Source: JAVBPB01 sp031549965 (GTDB lineage: Bacteria; Bacillota; Clostridia; Lachnospirales; Lachnospiraceae). From it: a stretch of DNA of 62,442 bases. The notes under the pieces were generated by a model, which did no database searches, had not been told where the DNA came from, and saw only the letters and a list, made by a program, of their open reading frames with translations. Of the stretch, positions 1 to 9,445 are shown piece after piece (the first letter of the stretch is position 1; each line of letters begins with the position of its first letter). A program made the translations under genes and the position numbers. Where the stretch lies: contig JAVBPB010000079.1 in the NCBI GenBank assembly GCA_031549965.1, positions 1 through 62,442 on the forward strand, read 5' to 3'.

Positions 1-115
1 AATAACTTGTCATTTCCGTTTACTGTTTTTGGTTTAGACTTATTCAGTCTGTTCGTTTTGAAAATCTTTTAGAATTTTCAGGGTTGTTTCACTGTTTAGT
101 TATCAATGTTCATTT
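1..115 (-). repeat. rRNA operon leader, left copy of a 115-bp inverted repeat
   Basis: These bases are the exact reverse complement of 62301-62415. Each copy lies just downstream of a sigma-A promoter pointing out of the window and close to tRNA-Ser genes, the usual position of the transcribed leader of a 16S-23S-5S operon. No 16S sequence is inside the window, so the rRNA identity is inferred from position, duplication and promoter. The minus-strand transcript runs off the left edge. Confidence 0.75.
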
Positions 116-150
116 TGTGTTTGTCGACTTGTTTCGTCAGCAACTTTTAT

Positions 151-179
151 AGTCTAACACACTTTTTGAAGCTTGTCAA
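151..179 (-). promoter_or_regulatory. Sigma-A promoter of the left rRNA operon
   Basis: Minus strand: -35 TTGACA (174-179), 17-bp spacer, -10 TAGACT (151-156). It fires leftwards into the repeated leader. It lies downstream of tRNA-Ser(GCT), so the tRNA transcript may also read into the rRNA operon. Confidence 0.7.
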
Positions 180-216
180 CTATTATTTTAAACTTTTTTA
201 TTTTTTAAAATAATAA

Positions 217-304
217 CGGAGAAGGAGGGATTTGAACCCTCGCACCGCGCAAACGATCTACACCCTTAGCAGGGGCGCCTCTTCAGCCACTTGAGTACTT
301 CTCC
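217..304 (-). tRNA. tRNA-Ser(GCT)
   Basis: An 88-nt minus-strand tRNA. The acceptor stem GGAGAAG pairs with CTTCTCC, the anticodon loop CTGCTAA gives anticodon GCT (reads AGC/AGU), a long class II variable arm is present, and the T-loop is GTTCAAAT. The 3' CCA is not encoded. It sits between its own promoter (354-382) and the rRNA promoter (151-179). Confidence 0.95.
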
Positions 305-353
305 AGCTCTGAACTTATAAAGTTCAATATTCAATTTCATTAGTGCAAGAATT

Positions 354-382
354 ATTTTATCAAATTATATTTAATATGTCAA
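354..382 (-). promoter_or_regulatory. Sigma-A promoter of tRNA-Ser(GCT)
   Basis: Minus strand: TTGACA (377-382), 17-bp spacer, TAAAAT (354-359), about 50 bp upstream of the tRNA 5' end. The rest of 305-533 is very AT-rich spacer; I saw no clear terminator for the fumarate hydratase genes there. Confidence 0.7.
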
Positions 383-533
383 TACCTTTTTTAATTTTTT
401 TTTAAAATTAAATTTACACTTATATTATTGCCAGAAATCAATGTATTATAACATCTTTTTTAAATAATTATTTAAATTATAATATCTTACATCCCTTCAT
501 TAATATTTTAAATGTAATACTTTAATGTTATTA

Positions 534-1082
534 TTATATTTTATATCTATCAACTGACAATTCATATAAATTATTACCCATACAATCAATCGCAACTATA
601 ACCGGAAAATCACAAACAACTAATTCCCATACAGCCTCAGTTCCCAAATCGTCATAAGCAATTACTTTAGAACTTGTTATCCTTTTAGATAAATAAGCCC
701 CTGCACCACCTATTGCTACAAAATATATAGCACAATTTTTTCTAATAGATTCAATAACATCTTTTGAACGTCTACCTTTGCCTATCATAGCTTTTAATCC
801 ACTATCTAATATTAACGGAGTATATTTATCCATGCGACTACTTGTGGTTGGTCCAGCAGATCCAATGACCTGATTTTCCTTTGCTGGAGTTGGTCCTAAA
901 TAGTATATAATATTATTCTCTAAATTAAATGGTAAATCATCTCCATTCATAATATTATCATACATCCTTTTATGTGCTGCATCTCTTGCAGAATAAATTG
1001 TACCTGATAGGAATACACAATCTCCAATTTTTAATTTCTTAATATCGTCAGTATCAAATGGTATATTTAATTTAATATCCAA
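534..1082 (-). CDS. fumB: Fumarate hydratase class I, beta (C-terminal) subunit
   Basis: Beta subunit of the two-subunit iron-sulfur hydratase that interconverts fumarate and malate; the tartrate dehydratase beta subunit is homologous. Family landmarks are GPTTSSRMDKYTP, the basic KGRRSKD stretch and the glycine-rich GGAGAYLSKRI. The start chosen is TTG at 1082, seven bases after AGAGG, giving about 182 residues starting (M)DIKLNIPFD; an in-frame GTG at 1100 has no comparable SD. It follows the alpha gene closely, so the two should be co-transcribed. Fumarate versus tartrate specificity is not decidable here; fumarate is the likelier default. Confidence 0.88.
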   Translation of the reverse strand: MDIKLNIPFDTDDIKKLKIGDCVFLSGTIYSARDAAHKRMYDNIMNGDDLPFNLENNIIYYLGPTPAKENQVIGSAGPTTSSRMDKYTPLILDSGLKAMIGKGRRSKDVIESIRKNCAIYFVAIGGAGAYLSKRITSSKVIAYDDLGTEAVWELVVCDFPVIVAIDCMGNNLYELSVDRYKI

Positions 1083-1114
1083 ATTATTTCCTCTTTTCAC
1101 ATAAATTATTATAG

Positions 1115-1957
1115 TTAAATTACTCTCTTAGCATGTCTATTTACATGGCAACATAAATTAACTGCTACAGGTAATCCTGCAATATGAGTTGGATAAGTTT
1201 CAATATTAACAGCCAGTGCCGTAATTCTCCCACCTAATCCTGCCGGCCCAATTCCTAGTTTATTAATTTCATCTAACAATTCTTTTTCTAAATGCCTAAC
1301 ATACTCCTTATCTGATATTTCTCCTTCTTCTCTAGTTAAAGCATGTTTTGCCATAATTGCACACTTTTCAAAGTCTCCTCCAATTCCAACCCCAACCACC
1401 ACAGGAGGGCAAGCATTTGGCCCTGCTTCTTTAACAGTCTGAATCACTGCTTCTTTAACACCTAAAATTCCATCAGAAGGTTTGAGCATAAATATCTTAC
1501 TCATATTTTCACTACCAAATCCTTTAGGAGTAAATGTTAATATCACCTTGTCTCCCTTAACCATCCTATAATGAATAATTGCTGGTGTATTATCTTTAGT
1601 ATTATCCCTAAAAATAGGATCACTAACAACAGAATTTCTAAGATACCCTTCTTTATACCCTCTTCTAACACCTTCGTTAATGTATTCTTCAATATCTCCA
1701 TCCACAATATGTACATCCTGACCAATTTCAACAAATAACACAGCCATTCCTGTATCTTGACATATAGGTATACTATCATTTTTAGCAATTTCAATATTTT
1801 CAACCAATTGTCCTAAAATCTTTTTTCCAAGTTCAGATTCTTCAAATACAATTGATTCCCTAATAGATTTTTCCATATCATGTGATAAATTATAATTAGT
1901 ATCTATACACATTTCTTTTACATGATTCATAATTAAATTTGCTGATACCTCTCTCAT
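1115..1957 (-). CDS. fumA: Fumarate hydratase class I, alpha (N-terminal) subunit
   Basis: A 280-residue alpha subunit carrying the 4Fe-4S ligands of class I hydratases: the conserved cysteines are in CQDTGMAV, PNACPPVVVG and the C-terminal LCCHVNRHAKR region. With the beta subunit it forms the oxygen-sensitive enzyme used in the reductive or partial TCA route of anaerobes. The ATG at 1957 has GGAGG seven bases upstream. It is downstream of gyrA on the same strand but separated from it by a long hairpin (2067-2196), so it probably has its own transcript. Confidence 0.9.
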   Translation of the reverse strand: MREVSANLIMNHVKEMCIDTNYNLSHDMEKSIRESIVFEESELGKKILGQLVENIEIAKNDSIPICQDTGMAVLFVEIGQDVHIVDGDIEEYINEGVRRGYKEGYLRNSVVSDPIFRDNTKDNTPAIIHYRMVKGDKVILTFTPKGFGSENMSKIFMLKPSDGILGVKEAVIQTVKEAGPNACPPVVVGVGIGGDFEKCAIMAKHALTREEGEISDKEYVRHLEKELLDEINKLGIGPAGLGGRITALAVNIETYPTHIAGLPVAVNLCCHVNRHAKRVI

Positions 1958-2066
1958 TTTACCTCCAAAATAATTTATTTAATTAACAAAACAAATTAAA
2001 CATATAAATTTAATAACAAATTATCCAAATTCCATTAGTACGCATCTTTGTCTCAAAAAAATAAAT

Positions 2067-2196
2067 CTCCCCAAGATGATAATATTTACTGTGAAAATGC
2101 ATTAAGTGCTATGGAAATGAGACTATGGTTTTTTCATAGGCTCATTGGAATATTTGCACTTCTGTCTTTTCACAGTAAATGTATCATCTTGGGGAG
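2067..2196 (-). terminator. 130-bp near-palindrome between gyrA and fumA
   Basis: The two arms start and end with CTCCCCAAGATGAT and its complement ATCATCTTGGGGAG. They continue through TTTACTGTGAAAA/TTTTCACAGTAAA, AAGTGC/GCACTT, ATGAG/CTCAT and CTATG/CATAG around a short T-rich loop: about 44 paired positions per arm. On the minus strand the hairpin is followed by ATTTATTTTTTT, so it could terminate the gyr operon. It is far longer than a usual terminator, and the sharp GC-rich ends could equally be those of a MITE-like element. A short plus-strand reading frame through it is a by-product of the palindrome. Confidence 0.6.
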
Positions 2197-2235
2197 TAGA
2201 AAGACTAAAAGGCAAAGTGTCACTTTCAAAAAAAA

Positions 2236-4758
2236 CTAAACCTCAGTCATCCCATCTTCAAGTTCCTCTTCAAGCTGCTTTAATAATTCCTCTTCAGTAG
2301 TAGTTTCAGAACCTTCTCTTACTTTAGTAAAACTTGCCACAGTAATATCATTTTCTAAGTCCATATTAATTAACTTGACCCCTGAAGTGATTCTTCCAAG
2401 ATCAGATATATCTTTAACCATTAATCTAATAATAATACCTTCAGTTGTAATAATCATTATTTCATTATCATCATTAACCGATTTTACACCTATAACATTA
2501 CCTGTTTTACTAGTTATCTTATAGCATTTAACACCTTTTCCACCTCTTCTTTGAATGGTAAATTCTTCAAGATCAGTTCTCTTACCCATTCCAAATTCAG
2601 AAATTATAAGGAGAGAATCTCCTTGAGTATTAAGCTGCATTCCAACTATTTCATCACCTTCAGAAATATTCATACCAATTACACCCATTGAAGATCTACC
2701 TGTTGGTCTTACATCAGTTTCATGAAATCTGATACATTGACCTTGTTTTGTAACAAGTATAATTTCTTTTTTGTTATTGGTTGATTTAACTTCGATCAGA
2801 TCATCATCTTCTCTTAGATTAATCGCTTGAAGACCCGTTTTTCTTATATTTTCATATTCCATAATAGAAGTTTTCTTAACCATACCTTGTTTTGTAGCCA
2901 TAAATAAAAATCTATCTTCATTGTATTCTTTAATTGGAATTATTGCTGTTATTCTTTCGTTTGGAAGTAATTGTAAAATATTAATTATTGCTGTCCCTCT
3001 TGCTGTTCTTGAAGATTCAGGTATTTCATATGCCTTTAATCTATATACCCTTCCTTTATTAGTAAAGAACATTATATAGTGATGGGTTGTTGTCATTAGA
3101 AGATCTTCAATAAAATCTTCTTCTATTGTCTGCATACCTTTAATTCCTTTACCACCACGATTTTGACTCTTAAAGTTATCTATTGTCATTCTCTTTATGT
3201 AGCCTAATCTGGTCATAGCAATAACAGTATTTTCTCTTTTAATTAAATCTTCAACTGAAATATCATCTTCATCAAAACTAATTGAAGTTCTTCTTTCATC
3301 TCCGAATTTTTCTCTGATAATTAATATTTCTTCTCTGATTACTGAAAGTAATTTTTTCTCATCAGCTAAAATTGCTTTTAATTCATCAATTAAGGCTCTT
3401 AATTCTCTTAATTCATTTTCAAGCCTTTCTCTTTCTAAACCTGTTAAAGAACGAAGTCTCATATCAACTATTGCTTGAGATTGAGCTTCTGATAAACTAA
3501 ATCTTTCAATTAATCTTTCTTTAGCAATTTGAGTTGTTTTAGATGATCTGATTATACTTATAACTTCATCAATATTATCAAGGGCAATCATTAAACCTTC
3601 TAAAATATGAGCTCTTTCTTCTGCTTTATTTAATTCATATTTAGTTCTTCTGGTTACAACTTCCTTTTGATGATCTAAGTAATATAAAAGCATTTGCTCA
3701 AGATTAAGAATCATAGGTTCATTATTAACAAGAGCAAGCATTATAACTCCAAAAGTATCTTGTAGTTGTGTATGCTTAAATAATTGATTTAATACAACAT
3801 TTGCATTTGCGTCTTTTTTAATTTCAATACAAACACGCATGCCTGTTCGGTCTGATTCATCTCTTAAATCTGATATACCTTCAATCTTTTTGTCTCTTAC
3901 TAACTCTGCTATTTTTTCTATTAATCTGGCTTTATTAACCATATATGGCAGTTCAGTTACAACTATTCTTTGCTTATTACTTGACATTGGTTCGATATTA
4001 GTAACTGCTCTTACTTTTATTTTTCCTCTGCCTGTTCTATATGCTTCATTTATTCCTGAAGTACCTAATATAGTTGCTCCTGTTGGAAAATCCGGCCCTT
4101 TAACAATATTTAAAAGCTCGTCAATTTCAGTTTTTCTATTTTCAATAATATTATTATCTATAATTTTTACTACTGCATTAATTATTTCTTTTAAATTATG
4201 GGGTGGTATGTTAGTAGCCATTCCTACTGCTATGCCAGAAGTTCCATTTACTAATAAGTTAGGATATCTTGATGGTAATACAACTGGCTCTTTTTCTGTT
4301 TCGTCAAAGTTAGGAATAAAATCTACTGTATCTTTGTTAATATCGGATAATACTTCCATTGATATTTTACTAAGTCTTGCTTCTGTATAACGCATTGCAG
4401 CTGCACTATCACCATCTACAGAACCAAAGTTGCCATGTCCATCAATTAAAGGATACCTGGTTGAAAAATCCTGAGCTAGTTTAACTAAGGCATCATAAAT
4501 TGATGAATCACCATGAGGGTGGTATTTACCCATAGTATCACCAACTATACGGGCACATTTACGATGTGGCTTATCTGGACCATTATTTAATTCTATCATT
4601 GCATATAGTATTCTTCTTTGAACTGGCTTTAGTCCATCTCTTACATCTGGTAAGGCTCTTGCTGCAATAACACTCATGGCATAATCAATGTATGAATTCT
4701 CCATTGTCTTTTTTAAATCCACTTCCTGAACCTTATCGAAGATATTATTTTCATCCAT
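2236..4758 (-). CDS. gyrA: DNA gyrase subunit A
   Basis: An 840-residue breakage-reunion subunit of gyrase (A2B2), which introduces negative supercoils. The catalytic tyrosine is Tyr124 in RYTEARL. The quinolone-determining region GDSSIYDAL keeps Ser85 and Asp89, equivalent to the susceptible E. coli Ser83 and Asp87. The C-terminal pinwheel carries the GyrA box QRRGGKG, which marks gyrase rather than topoisomerase IV; a related NRGGKGIKG precedes it. The tail is acidic (EELLKQLEEELEDG). It follows gyrB by 15 bp and is the last gene of the dnaN-yaaA-recF-gyrB-gyrA cluster. Confidence 0.98.
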   Translation of the reverse strand: MDENNIFDKVQEVDLKKTMENSYIDYAMSVIAARALPDVRDGLKPVQRRILYAMIELNNGPDKPHRKCARIVGDTMGKYHPHGDSSIYDALVKLAQDFSTRYPLIDGHGNFGSVDGDSAAAMRYTEARLSKISMEVLSDINKDTVDFIPNFDETEKEPVVLPSRYPNLLVNGTSGIAVGMATNIPPHNLKEIINAVVKIIDNNIIENRKTEIDELLNIVKGPDFPTGATILGTSGINEAYRTGRGKIKVRAVTNIEPMSSNKQRIVVTELPYMVNKARLIEKIAELVRDKKIEGISDLRDESDRTGMRVCIEIKKDANANVVLNQLFKHTQLQDTFGVIMLALVNNEPMILNLEQMLLYYLDHQKEVVTRRTKYELNKAEERAHILEGLMIALDNIDEVISIIRSSKTTQIAKERLIERFSLSEAQSQAIVDMRLRSLTGLERERLENELRELRALIDELKAILADEKKLLSVIREEILIIREKFGDERRTSISFDEDDISVEDLIKRENTVIAMTRLGYIKRMTIDNFKSQNRGGKGIKGMQTIEEDFIEDLLMTTTHHYIMFFTNKGRVYRLKAYEIPESSRTARGTAIINILQLLPNERITAIIPIKEYNEDRFLFMATKQGMVKKTSIMEYENIRKTGLQAINLREDDDLIEVKSTNNKKEIILVTKQGQCIRFHETDVRPTGRSSMGVIGMNISEGDEIVGMQLNTQGDSLLIISEFGMGKRTDLEEFTIQRRGGKGVKCYKITSKTGNVIGVKSVNDDNEIMIITTEGIIIRLMVKDISDLGRITSGVKLINMDLENDITVASFTKVREGSETTTEEELLKQLEEELEDGMTEV

Positions 4759-4773
4759 TTAAAATTACCTCCG

Positions 4774-6684
4774 TTATATATCTAAATTCTTTACATATTT
4801 TGCGTGAGTTTCAATAAATTCTCTTCTAGGCTCAACTTTATCACCCATTAATGTTGTAAATGTTAAATCAACTTCTGAAGATTCTTCTTCATCAATTGTT
4901 ACTTTAAGTAAAATTCTTTTTTCAGGATCCATGGTTGTATCCCATAGCTGTTCTGCATCCATTTCCCCAAGACCTTTATAGCGTTGAATTTTATTATTGG
5001 TATCCCTGCCAATTTCTTTTATAATATTATTTAATTCATTATCGTTATATGCATACCATGCTTTTTTATTTTTTTCTACTTTGTAAAGAGGTGGCTGTGC
5101 AAGGTATACATGACCTCCTTTAATTAACTCCGGCATAAATCTATAAAAAAATGTTAATAAAAGAGTACTTATATGTGCACCATCTACATCCGCATCAGTC
5201 ATTATAATTATTTTATGATATCTTAATTTTGATAAATCAAAATCTTCAGAAATACCTGTTCCAAATGCAGTGATCATTGCTTTTATTTCGTTATTTCCAA
5301 GAATTTTATCAAGTCTTGCTTTTTCAACATTTAAAATTTTGCCTCTTAAAGGAAGTATTGCTTGTGTTGCTCTTGATCTTGCAGTTTTTGCAGAACCTCC
5401 AGCAGAATCACCTTCAACAATATAAATTTCGCAATTTTCAGGGTTCTTATCTGAACAATCTGCTAATTTTCCAGGTAAACTCATACTTTCAAGTGCTGTT
5501 TTTCTTCTTGTTAAGTCTCTGGCTTTTCTGGCAGCATCTCTGGCTCTTTGAGCTAAAATTGATTTTTCACAAATAATTTTAGCTACTGATGGATTCTGCT
5601 CTAAAAAGTATGTAAGCTGTTCACTTACTACTCCATCAACTGCACTTCTTGCTTCACTGTTTCCAAGCTTTTGTTTTGTCTGACCTTCAAATTGAGGCTC
5701 AGGTATCTTTATACTAACTATTGCAGTTAATCCTTCTCTAATATCTTCTCCTGATAAATTAGTCTCATTATCTTTTAAAAGTTTATTTTTTCTGGCATAA
5801 TCATTAAATGTTTTGGTTAAAGCATTCTTAAAACCAGCTAAATGAGTACCACCCTCAGGTGTTGTTATATTATTAACAAAACTGTAACATCCCTCCGTAT
5901 ATGAACTGTTATGCTGCATTGCAACCTCAACATATACATCATCTTTTTGACCTTCACAGTAAATTATTTTCTCATATGATGCGTCCTTATGTCTGTTAAG
6001 ATATTCAACATATTCTTTTATACCGCCTTCATAATGAAATTCTCTAACTACTTCTTTTTCGTTTCTTTTATCAATTAAAATAATTTTTAAGTTTTTTGTA
6101 AGAAAAGCCATTTCTCTAAGCCTTTGTTTTAAAACATCAAAATCATAAATTGTTTCTTCAAATATTTGTTTATCTGGTAAGAAGGTTACTGTTGTACCAG
6201 TTTGGTCTGTATCTCCAATTTCCTTTAATTGATATACTACATTTCCTCTTTCATATCTTTGCTTGTACATCTTACCATCTCTATGAATAATTACTTCAAG
6301 CCATTCAGATAAGGCATTAACAACTGATGCACCAACTCCATGTAAACCTCCAGATACTTTATATCCTCCACCTCCGAATTTTCCTCCAGCATGAAGAATT
6401 GTAAATACTACTTCAACCGCAGGAATTCCAGCTTTTTCTTGTATACCAATTGGAATCCCTCTCCCGTTATCAATAACTGTTATTGAATTATCCTCATTAA
6501 CTATAACTTTAATTGTATCACAGAATCCTGCAAGTGCTTCATCAATTGCATTATCAACAATTTCATATACCAAATGATGTAATCCTTTAGATGACGTACT
6601 TCCAATATACATACCTGGTCTTTTTCTAACTGCTTCTAAACCTTCTAAAATTTGTATCTGTTCTGCACCATAATCTTGACTCAT
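4774..6684 (-). CDS. gyrB: DNA gyrase subunit B
   Basis: The 636-residue ATPase subunit of gyrase. The GHKL ATP site shows as DNGRGIP and the GGKFGGGGYKVSGGLHGVG lid, followed by the transducer. The TOPRIM domain carries EGDSAGG and the metal-binding DADVDGAHI, and the C-terminal QRYKGLGEM motif is present. The start overlaps the recF stop (ATGA) and the SD AGGAGG lies inside the end of recF, so translation is coupled. This is the short Gram-positive form without the proteobacterial insertion. Confidence 0.98.
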   Translation of the reverse strand: MSQDYGAEQIQILEGLEAVRKRPGMYIGSTSSKGLHHLVYEIVDNAIDEALAGFCDTIKVIVNEDNSITVIDNGRGIPIGIQEKAGIPAVEVVFTILHAGGKFGGGGYKVSGGLHGVGASVVNALSEWLEVIIHRDGKMYKQRYERGNVVYQLKEIGDTDQTGTTVTFLPDKQIFEETIYDFDVLKQRLREMAFLTKNLKIILIDKRNEKEVVREFHYEGGIKEYVEYLNRHKDASYEKIIYCEGQKDDVYVEVAMQHNSSYTEGCYSFVNNITTPEGGTHLAGFKNALTKTFNDYARKNKLLKDNETNLSGEDIREGLTAIVSIKIPEPQFEGQTKQKLGNSEARSAVDGVVSEQLTYFLEQNPSVAKIICEKSILAQRARDAARKARDLTRRKTALESMSLPGKLADCSDKNPENCEIYIVEGDSAGGSAKTARSRATQAILPLRGKILNVEKARLDKILGNNEIKAMITAFGTGISEDFDLSKLRYHKIIIMTDADVDGAHISTLLLTFFYRFMPELIKGGHVYLAQPPLYKVEKNKKAWYAYNDNELNNIIKEIGRDTNNKIQRYKGLGEMDAEQLWDTTMDPEKRILLKVTIDEEESSEVDLTFTTLMGDKVEPRREFIETHAKYVKNLDI

Positions 6685-7784
6685 TTAAATCCTCCTACAC
6701 CCTGGTTACTTATTATTGTCCCATTTACAACATTATAGACTCTATTAACTTTAAATCTATTATTAATAAATTCTTCCAAACCTGTACAGCTAATAATTGT
6801 CTGCACATGATTTATACTATCAAGAAGATAATTTTGTCTACTACTATCAAGTTCAGACAAAACATCATCTAATAAAAGAATTGGGGTATCTTTTATAGTT
6901 TTTTTTACTAATTCAATTTCTGCAAGTTTTAAAGACAATGCAGAAGTTCTTTGTTGCCCTTGAGAACCATATTTTCTAATATCAATATCTTTTATATAAA
7001 AACATATATCATCCCTGTGTGGGCCAATATGTGTAGTTTTAAACTTAATATCTCTATCTCTGCTTTTTTCTAATTGAAGAGCAAATTCTTCTATTTCAAC
7101 ATTTTTCTCATAGCTTATAAATAATTCTTCTTTATTTCCAGTTAATCTTTTATGTATATCATATATGATTTCATTTAAATTATTGATAAAGTCTTCCCTG
7201 CATTTTATTATACGACTTCCATATTCAATAAGTTGATGATCCCATATACTAAGTGTATCCAATAAATCATGATTAAAACTTATTTGCTTTAGTAAATTAT
7301 TTCTTTGGTTTATTATTTTATTGTAGTTAGATAGATCATTTAAATATAATCTATCTAACTGACATAATTCAAAGTCTATAAACTTTCTTCTTTCACTTGG
7401 ACCATTTTTAATAATTGAAAGATCTTCCGGTGAAAAAAAAACAGTATTAATGAATCCTAATAATTCACTTGATTTTTTTATAGGAATACCATCAATTGCC
7501 ACACCTTTAGTTTTATTCTTTTTAAGATGCATATCAATTTTATGTTCAATTTTATCTCGTTCAATAAATATTCTTATATGAGATTCATCATAATCAAAAT
7601 TAATTATCTCTTTATCTTTACTTCCTCTATGGGATTTTGTTGTAGAGCAAACATAAATAGCTTCAAGTATATTGGTTTTCCCCTGAGCATTATCACCATA
7701 TAAAATATTTGTTTCTTTATCAAATTCCATAGAAAGATCTTTATAATTTCTATAATTATTAAGTTCAAGAGATTTAATTATCAT
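6681..7784 (-). CDS. recF: DNA replication and repair protein RecF
   Basis: A 367-residue SMC/ABC-like ATPase that helps load RecA at gaps during recombinational repair. Walker A is GDNAQGKTN near residue 30, the signature is SQGQQRTSALSLKLAE, and Walker B is LLLDDVLSELD. It begins 11 bp after yaaA and overlaps gyrB by 4 bp, the standard Firmicutes order. The SD before ATG 7784 is weak (GGTG). Confidence 0.96.
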   Translation of the reverse strand: MIIKSLELNNYRNYKDLSMEFDKETNILYGDNAQGKTNILEAIYVCSTTKSHRGSKDKEIINFDYDESHIRIFIERDKIEHKIDMHLKKNKTKGVAIDGIPIKKSSELLGFINTVFFSPEDLSIIKNGPSERRKFIDFELCQLDRLYLNDLSNYNKIINQRNNLLKQISFNHDLLDTLSIWDHQLIEYGSRIIKCREDFINNLNEIIYDIHKRLTGNKEELFISYEKNVEIEEFALQLEKSRDRDIKFKTTHIGPHRDDICFYIKDIDIRKYGSQGQQRTSALSLKLAEIELVKKTIKDTPILLLDDVLSELDSSRQNYLLDSINHVQTIISCTGLEEFINNRFKVNRVYNVVNGTIISNQGVGGFK

Positions 7785-7795
7785 ATTTACACCAA

Positions 7796-8005
7796 CTATT
7801 TTACAATTTTTACCGATTCTTTATTATATTCTACAATATCACCGGCATATAGTTTTTTACCACGTTGATATTCTACTTCTCCATTAACCAAAACATGACC
7901 ATCTAATATAACATTTTTTGCTTCTACTCCAGATGAAACCATACCGGTTGCTTTTAATACTTGACCAAGTTTTATAAATTCTTCTCTTAATTTTATTTCC
8001 TGCAT
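7796..8005 (-). CDS. yaaA: S4-domain RNA-binding protein YaaA (RlbA)
   Basis: A 69-residue single S4-like RNA-binding domain, with the typical core (FIKLGQVLKATGMVSSG, VNGEVEYQRGKKL). It is the small protein found between dnaN and recF in most Firmicutes; a link to ribosome assembly has been proposed for the family. Operon position and length match the family. Confidence 0.9.
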   Translation of the reverse strand: MQEIKLREEFIKLGQVLKATGMVSSGVEAKNVILDGHVLVNGEVEYQRGKKLYAGDIVEYNKESVKIVK

Positions 8006-8025
8006 ATACTCTCCTTTTGTTGAAA

Positions 8026-9132
8026 TTAATTATTTACATTAAAATTAATTGGCAAAATTAAATATATATATGATTCTTTACTATCTTTAATTAAACACGG
8101 AGCTTTAGGATTAAACAAATAAATATCTATAGTTTCATCATCAATTACTCTTAAAGCATCTACTAAAAATTTTGGATTAAAAGCAATTAAAATATCTTTA
8201 CCATCTTTTACAATATCAATATCTTCATTCATAGAACCAATTATTGAATTAATTTTTAGTTCCATCAAATCATCTTTTATTTGGATAACTATTGGTTTTT
8301 TATCTGATTCCCTAACTAATAAAGAGGCTCTTTCTATACAATTTAAAAATTCCTTTTTATTAATGCTAACTTTTGTTTCGTAATCATTTGAAAACATTTG
8401 GTTTATTTTATAATATTCTCCTTCAATAACTCTTGAAACTACAATGGTACTATCAAATTCAAAAATTATATGTTTATCAGAAAAAGAGATGTTTACAATA
8501 TCAGAATTTTCTCCCGATAATATTTTACTTATTTCACTTAAAGCTTTACCGGGTACTATTGATTTTATTTGATCGTAGCTTTGATTAAGTTCAATTTTTC
8601 TAATGGATATTCTGTGCCCATCAAGTGAAATTACTGTTAATGTATTATCCTTTATATCAAATAACTCTCCAGTCATTATTTTATTACTATCACTATCTCC
8701 AATAGAGAAAACTGTTTGTCTAATTACCTCTTTTAAGGTAAACTGTGATATTTCTATAGAATTTACCTTGTTTAATTCAGGCAAATAAGGAAAAGTTTCT
8801 CCTGACTGACCAGAAATATTAAATTTAGCCTTTTCGCAGGTAATGAATGCACTTAAATTACTATCAGTTTTAATATTTACATCACTATCAGGTAATTTTC
8901 TCACTATTTCAGAAAAAACTTTAGCTTCAAGTGCTATGATTCCCTCTTCTATAATAGTACCTTCTAAAATAGTTTCTATGCCTAAATCTGTATCGTTAGA
9001 TATAAATTTAATCTTATCTGTTACATGTATTACAATACATTCTAATATTTGCATAGTTGTTTTATTCGATACAGCTTTTAAAACAATATTAACAGCATTA
9101 AGCAGATTGGATTTAGAACATGTTATGTTCAT
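8026..9132 (-). CDS. dnaN: DNA polymerase III beta sliding clamp
   Basis: A 368-residue sliding clamp: dimeric ring tethering replicative polymerase and other proteins to DNA. The protein reads through three clamp folds, with the conserved end YIYLILPINFN. Its position directly downstream of dnaA across the origin spacer fits. The SD AAAGGAG lies 12 bases from ATG 9132, somewhat longer than usual. Confidence 0.96.
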   Translation of the reverse strand: MNITCSKSNLLNAVNIVLKAVSNKTTMQILECIVIHVTDKIKFISNDTDLGIETILEGTIIEEGIIALEAKVFSEIVRKLPDSDVNIKTDSNLSAFITCEKAKFNISGQSGETFPYLPELNKVNSIEISQFTLKEVIRQTVFSIGDSDSNKIMTGELFDIKDNTLTVISLDGHRISIRKIELNQSYDQIKSIVPGKALSEISKILSGENSDIVNISFSDKHIIFEFDSTIVVSRVIEGEYYKINQMFSNDYETKVSINKKEFLNCIERASLLVRESDKKPIVIQIKDDLMELKINSIIGSMNEDIDIVKDGKDILIAFNPKFLVDALRVIDDETIDIYLFNPKAPCLIKDSKESYIYLILPINFNVNN

Positions 9133-9445
9133 AGTTGTGTATAACTCCTTTCGGGTCTTTTTTATATAAAAATAATAGTATAATTTAGTAGTAGTAGTAG
9201 TAGGGGGTGTTAATAAGTTGATAAGTGCCTCAAAGCCTTACTGCGTATGAATTTGAGCTATCTAACAAGTATGTTGATAACTATCATAATTATTGTGAAT
9301 AAATTGAGAGTTATTCACATGTAAAATAATTACAAATAATTATCAACATTATATAAACAAGTATAAACAGCTTATCAACCTAATATAAACAGATTATCAA
9401 CATTGTATGATTCCTATTAATTCTAAATTTTGATTATCCAAATAA
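9133..9445. other. oriC: oriC, dnaA-dnaN subregion (DnaA boxes and AT-rich unwinding region)
   Basis: This 313-bp gene-free spacer holds two consensus DnaA boxes: TGTGAATAA at 9294-9302 (minus) and TTATTCACA at 9311-9319 (plus). One-mismatch boxes of the type TTATCAACA lie at 9272-9280 (minus), 9340-9348 and 9394-9402, with a weaker one at 9372-9380. The DnaA-trio block is at its dnaN side. In Bacillus subtilis the equivalent spacer (incC) is where strands open. Confidence 0.85.
9186..9224 (+). other. DnaA-trio array with G-run and adjacent DnaA-like box
   Basis: Six perfect tandem TAG triplets (9186-9203) run straight into GGGG (9204-9207), then, after a short spacer, AGTTGATAA (9216-9224), a DnaA-like box (7 of 9). 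The order trios, GC cluster, DnaA box on one strand matches the basal unwinding system of Bacillus subtilis, in which DnaA spreads from the boxes onto trio repeats as a single-strand filament. The box is weaker than consensus; function is inferred. Confidence 0.7.

Noticed and set aside
2048..2239. A 63-codon plus-strand open frame through the palindrome
   Set aside because: No SD, and it is made of the two arms of the hairpin.
3839..4390. A 183-codon plus-strand open frame inside gyrA
   Set aside because: Complement of a strongly conserved coding region; no SD or promoter.
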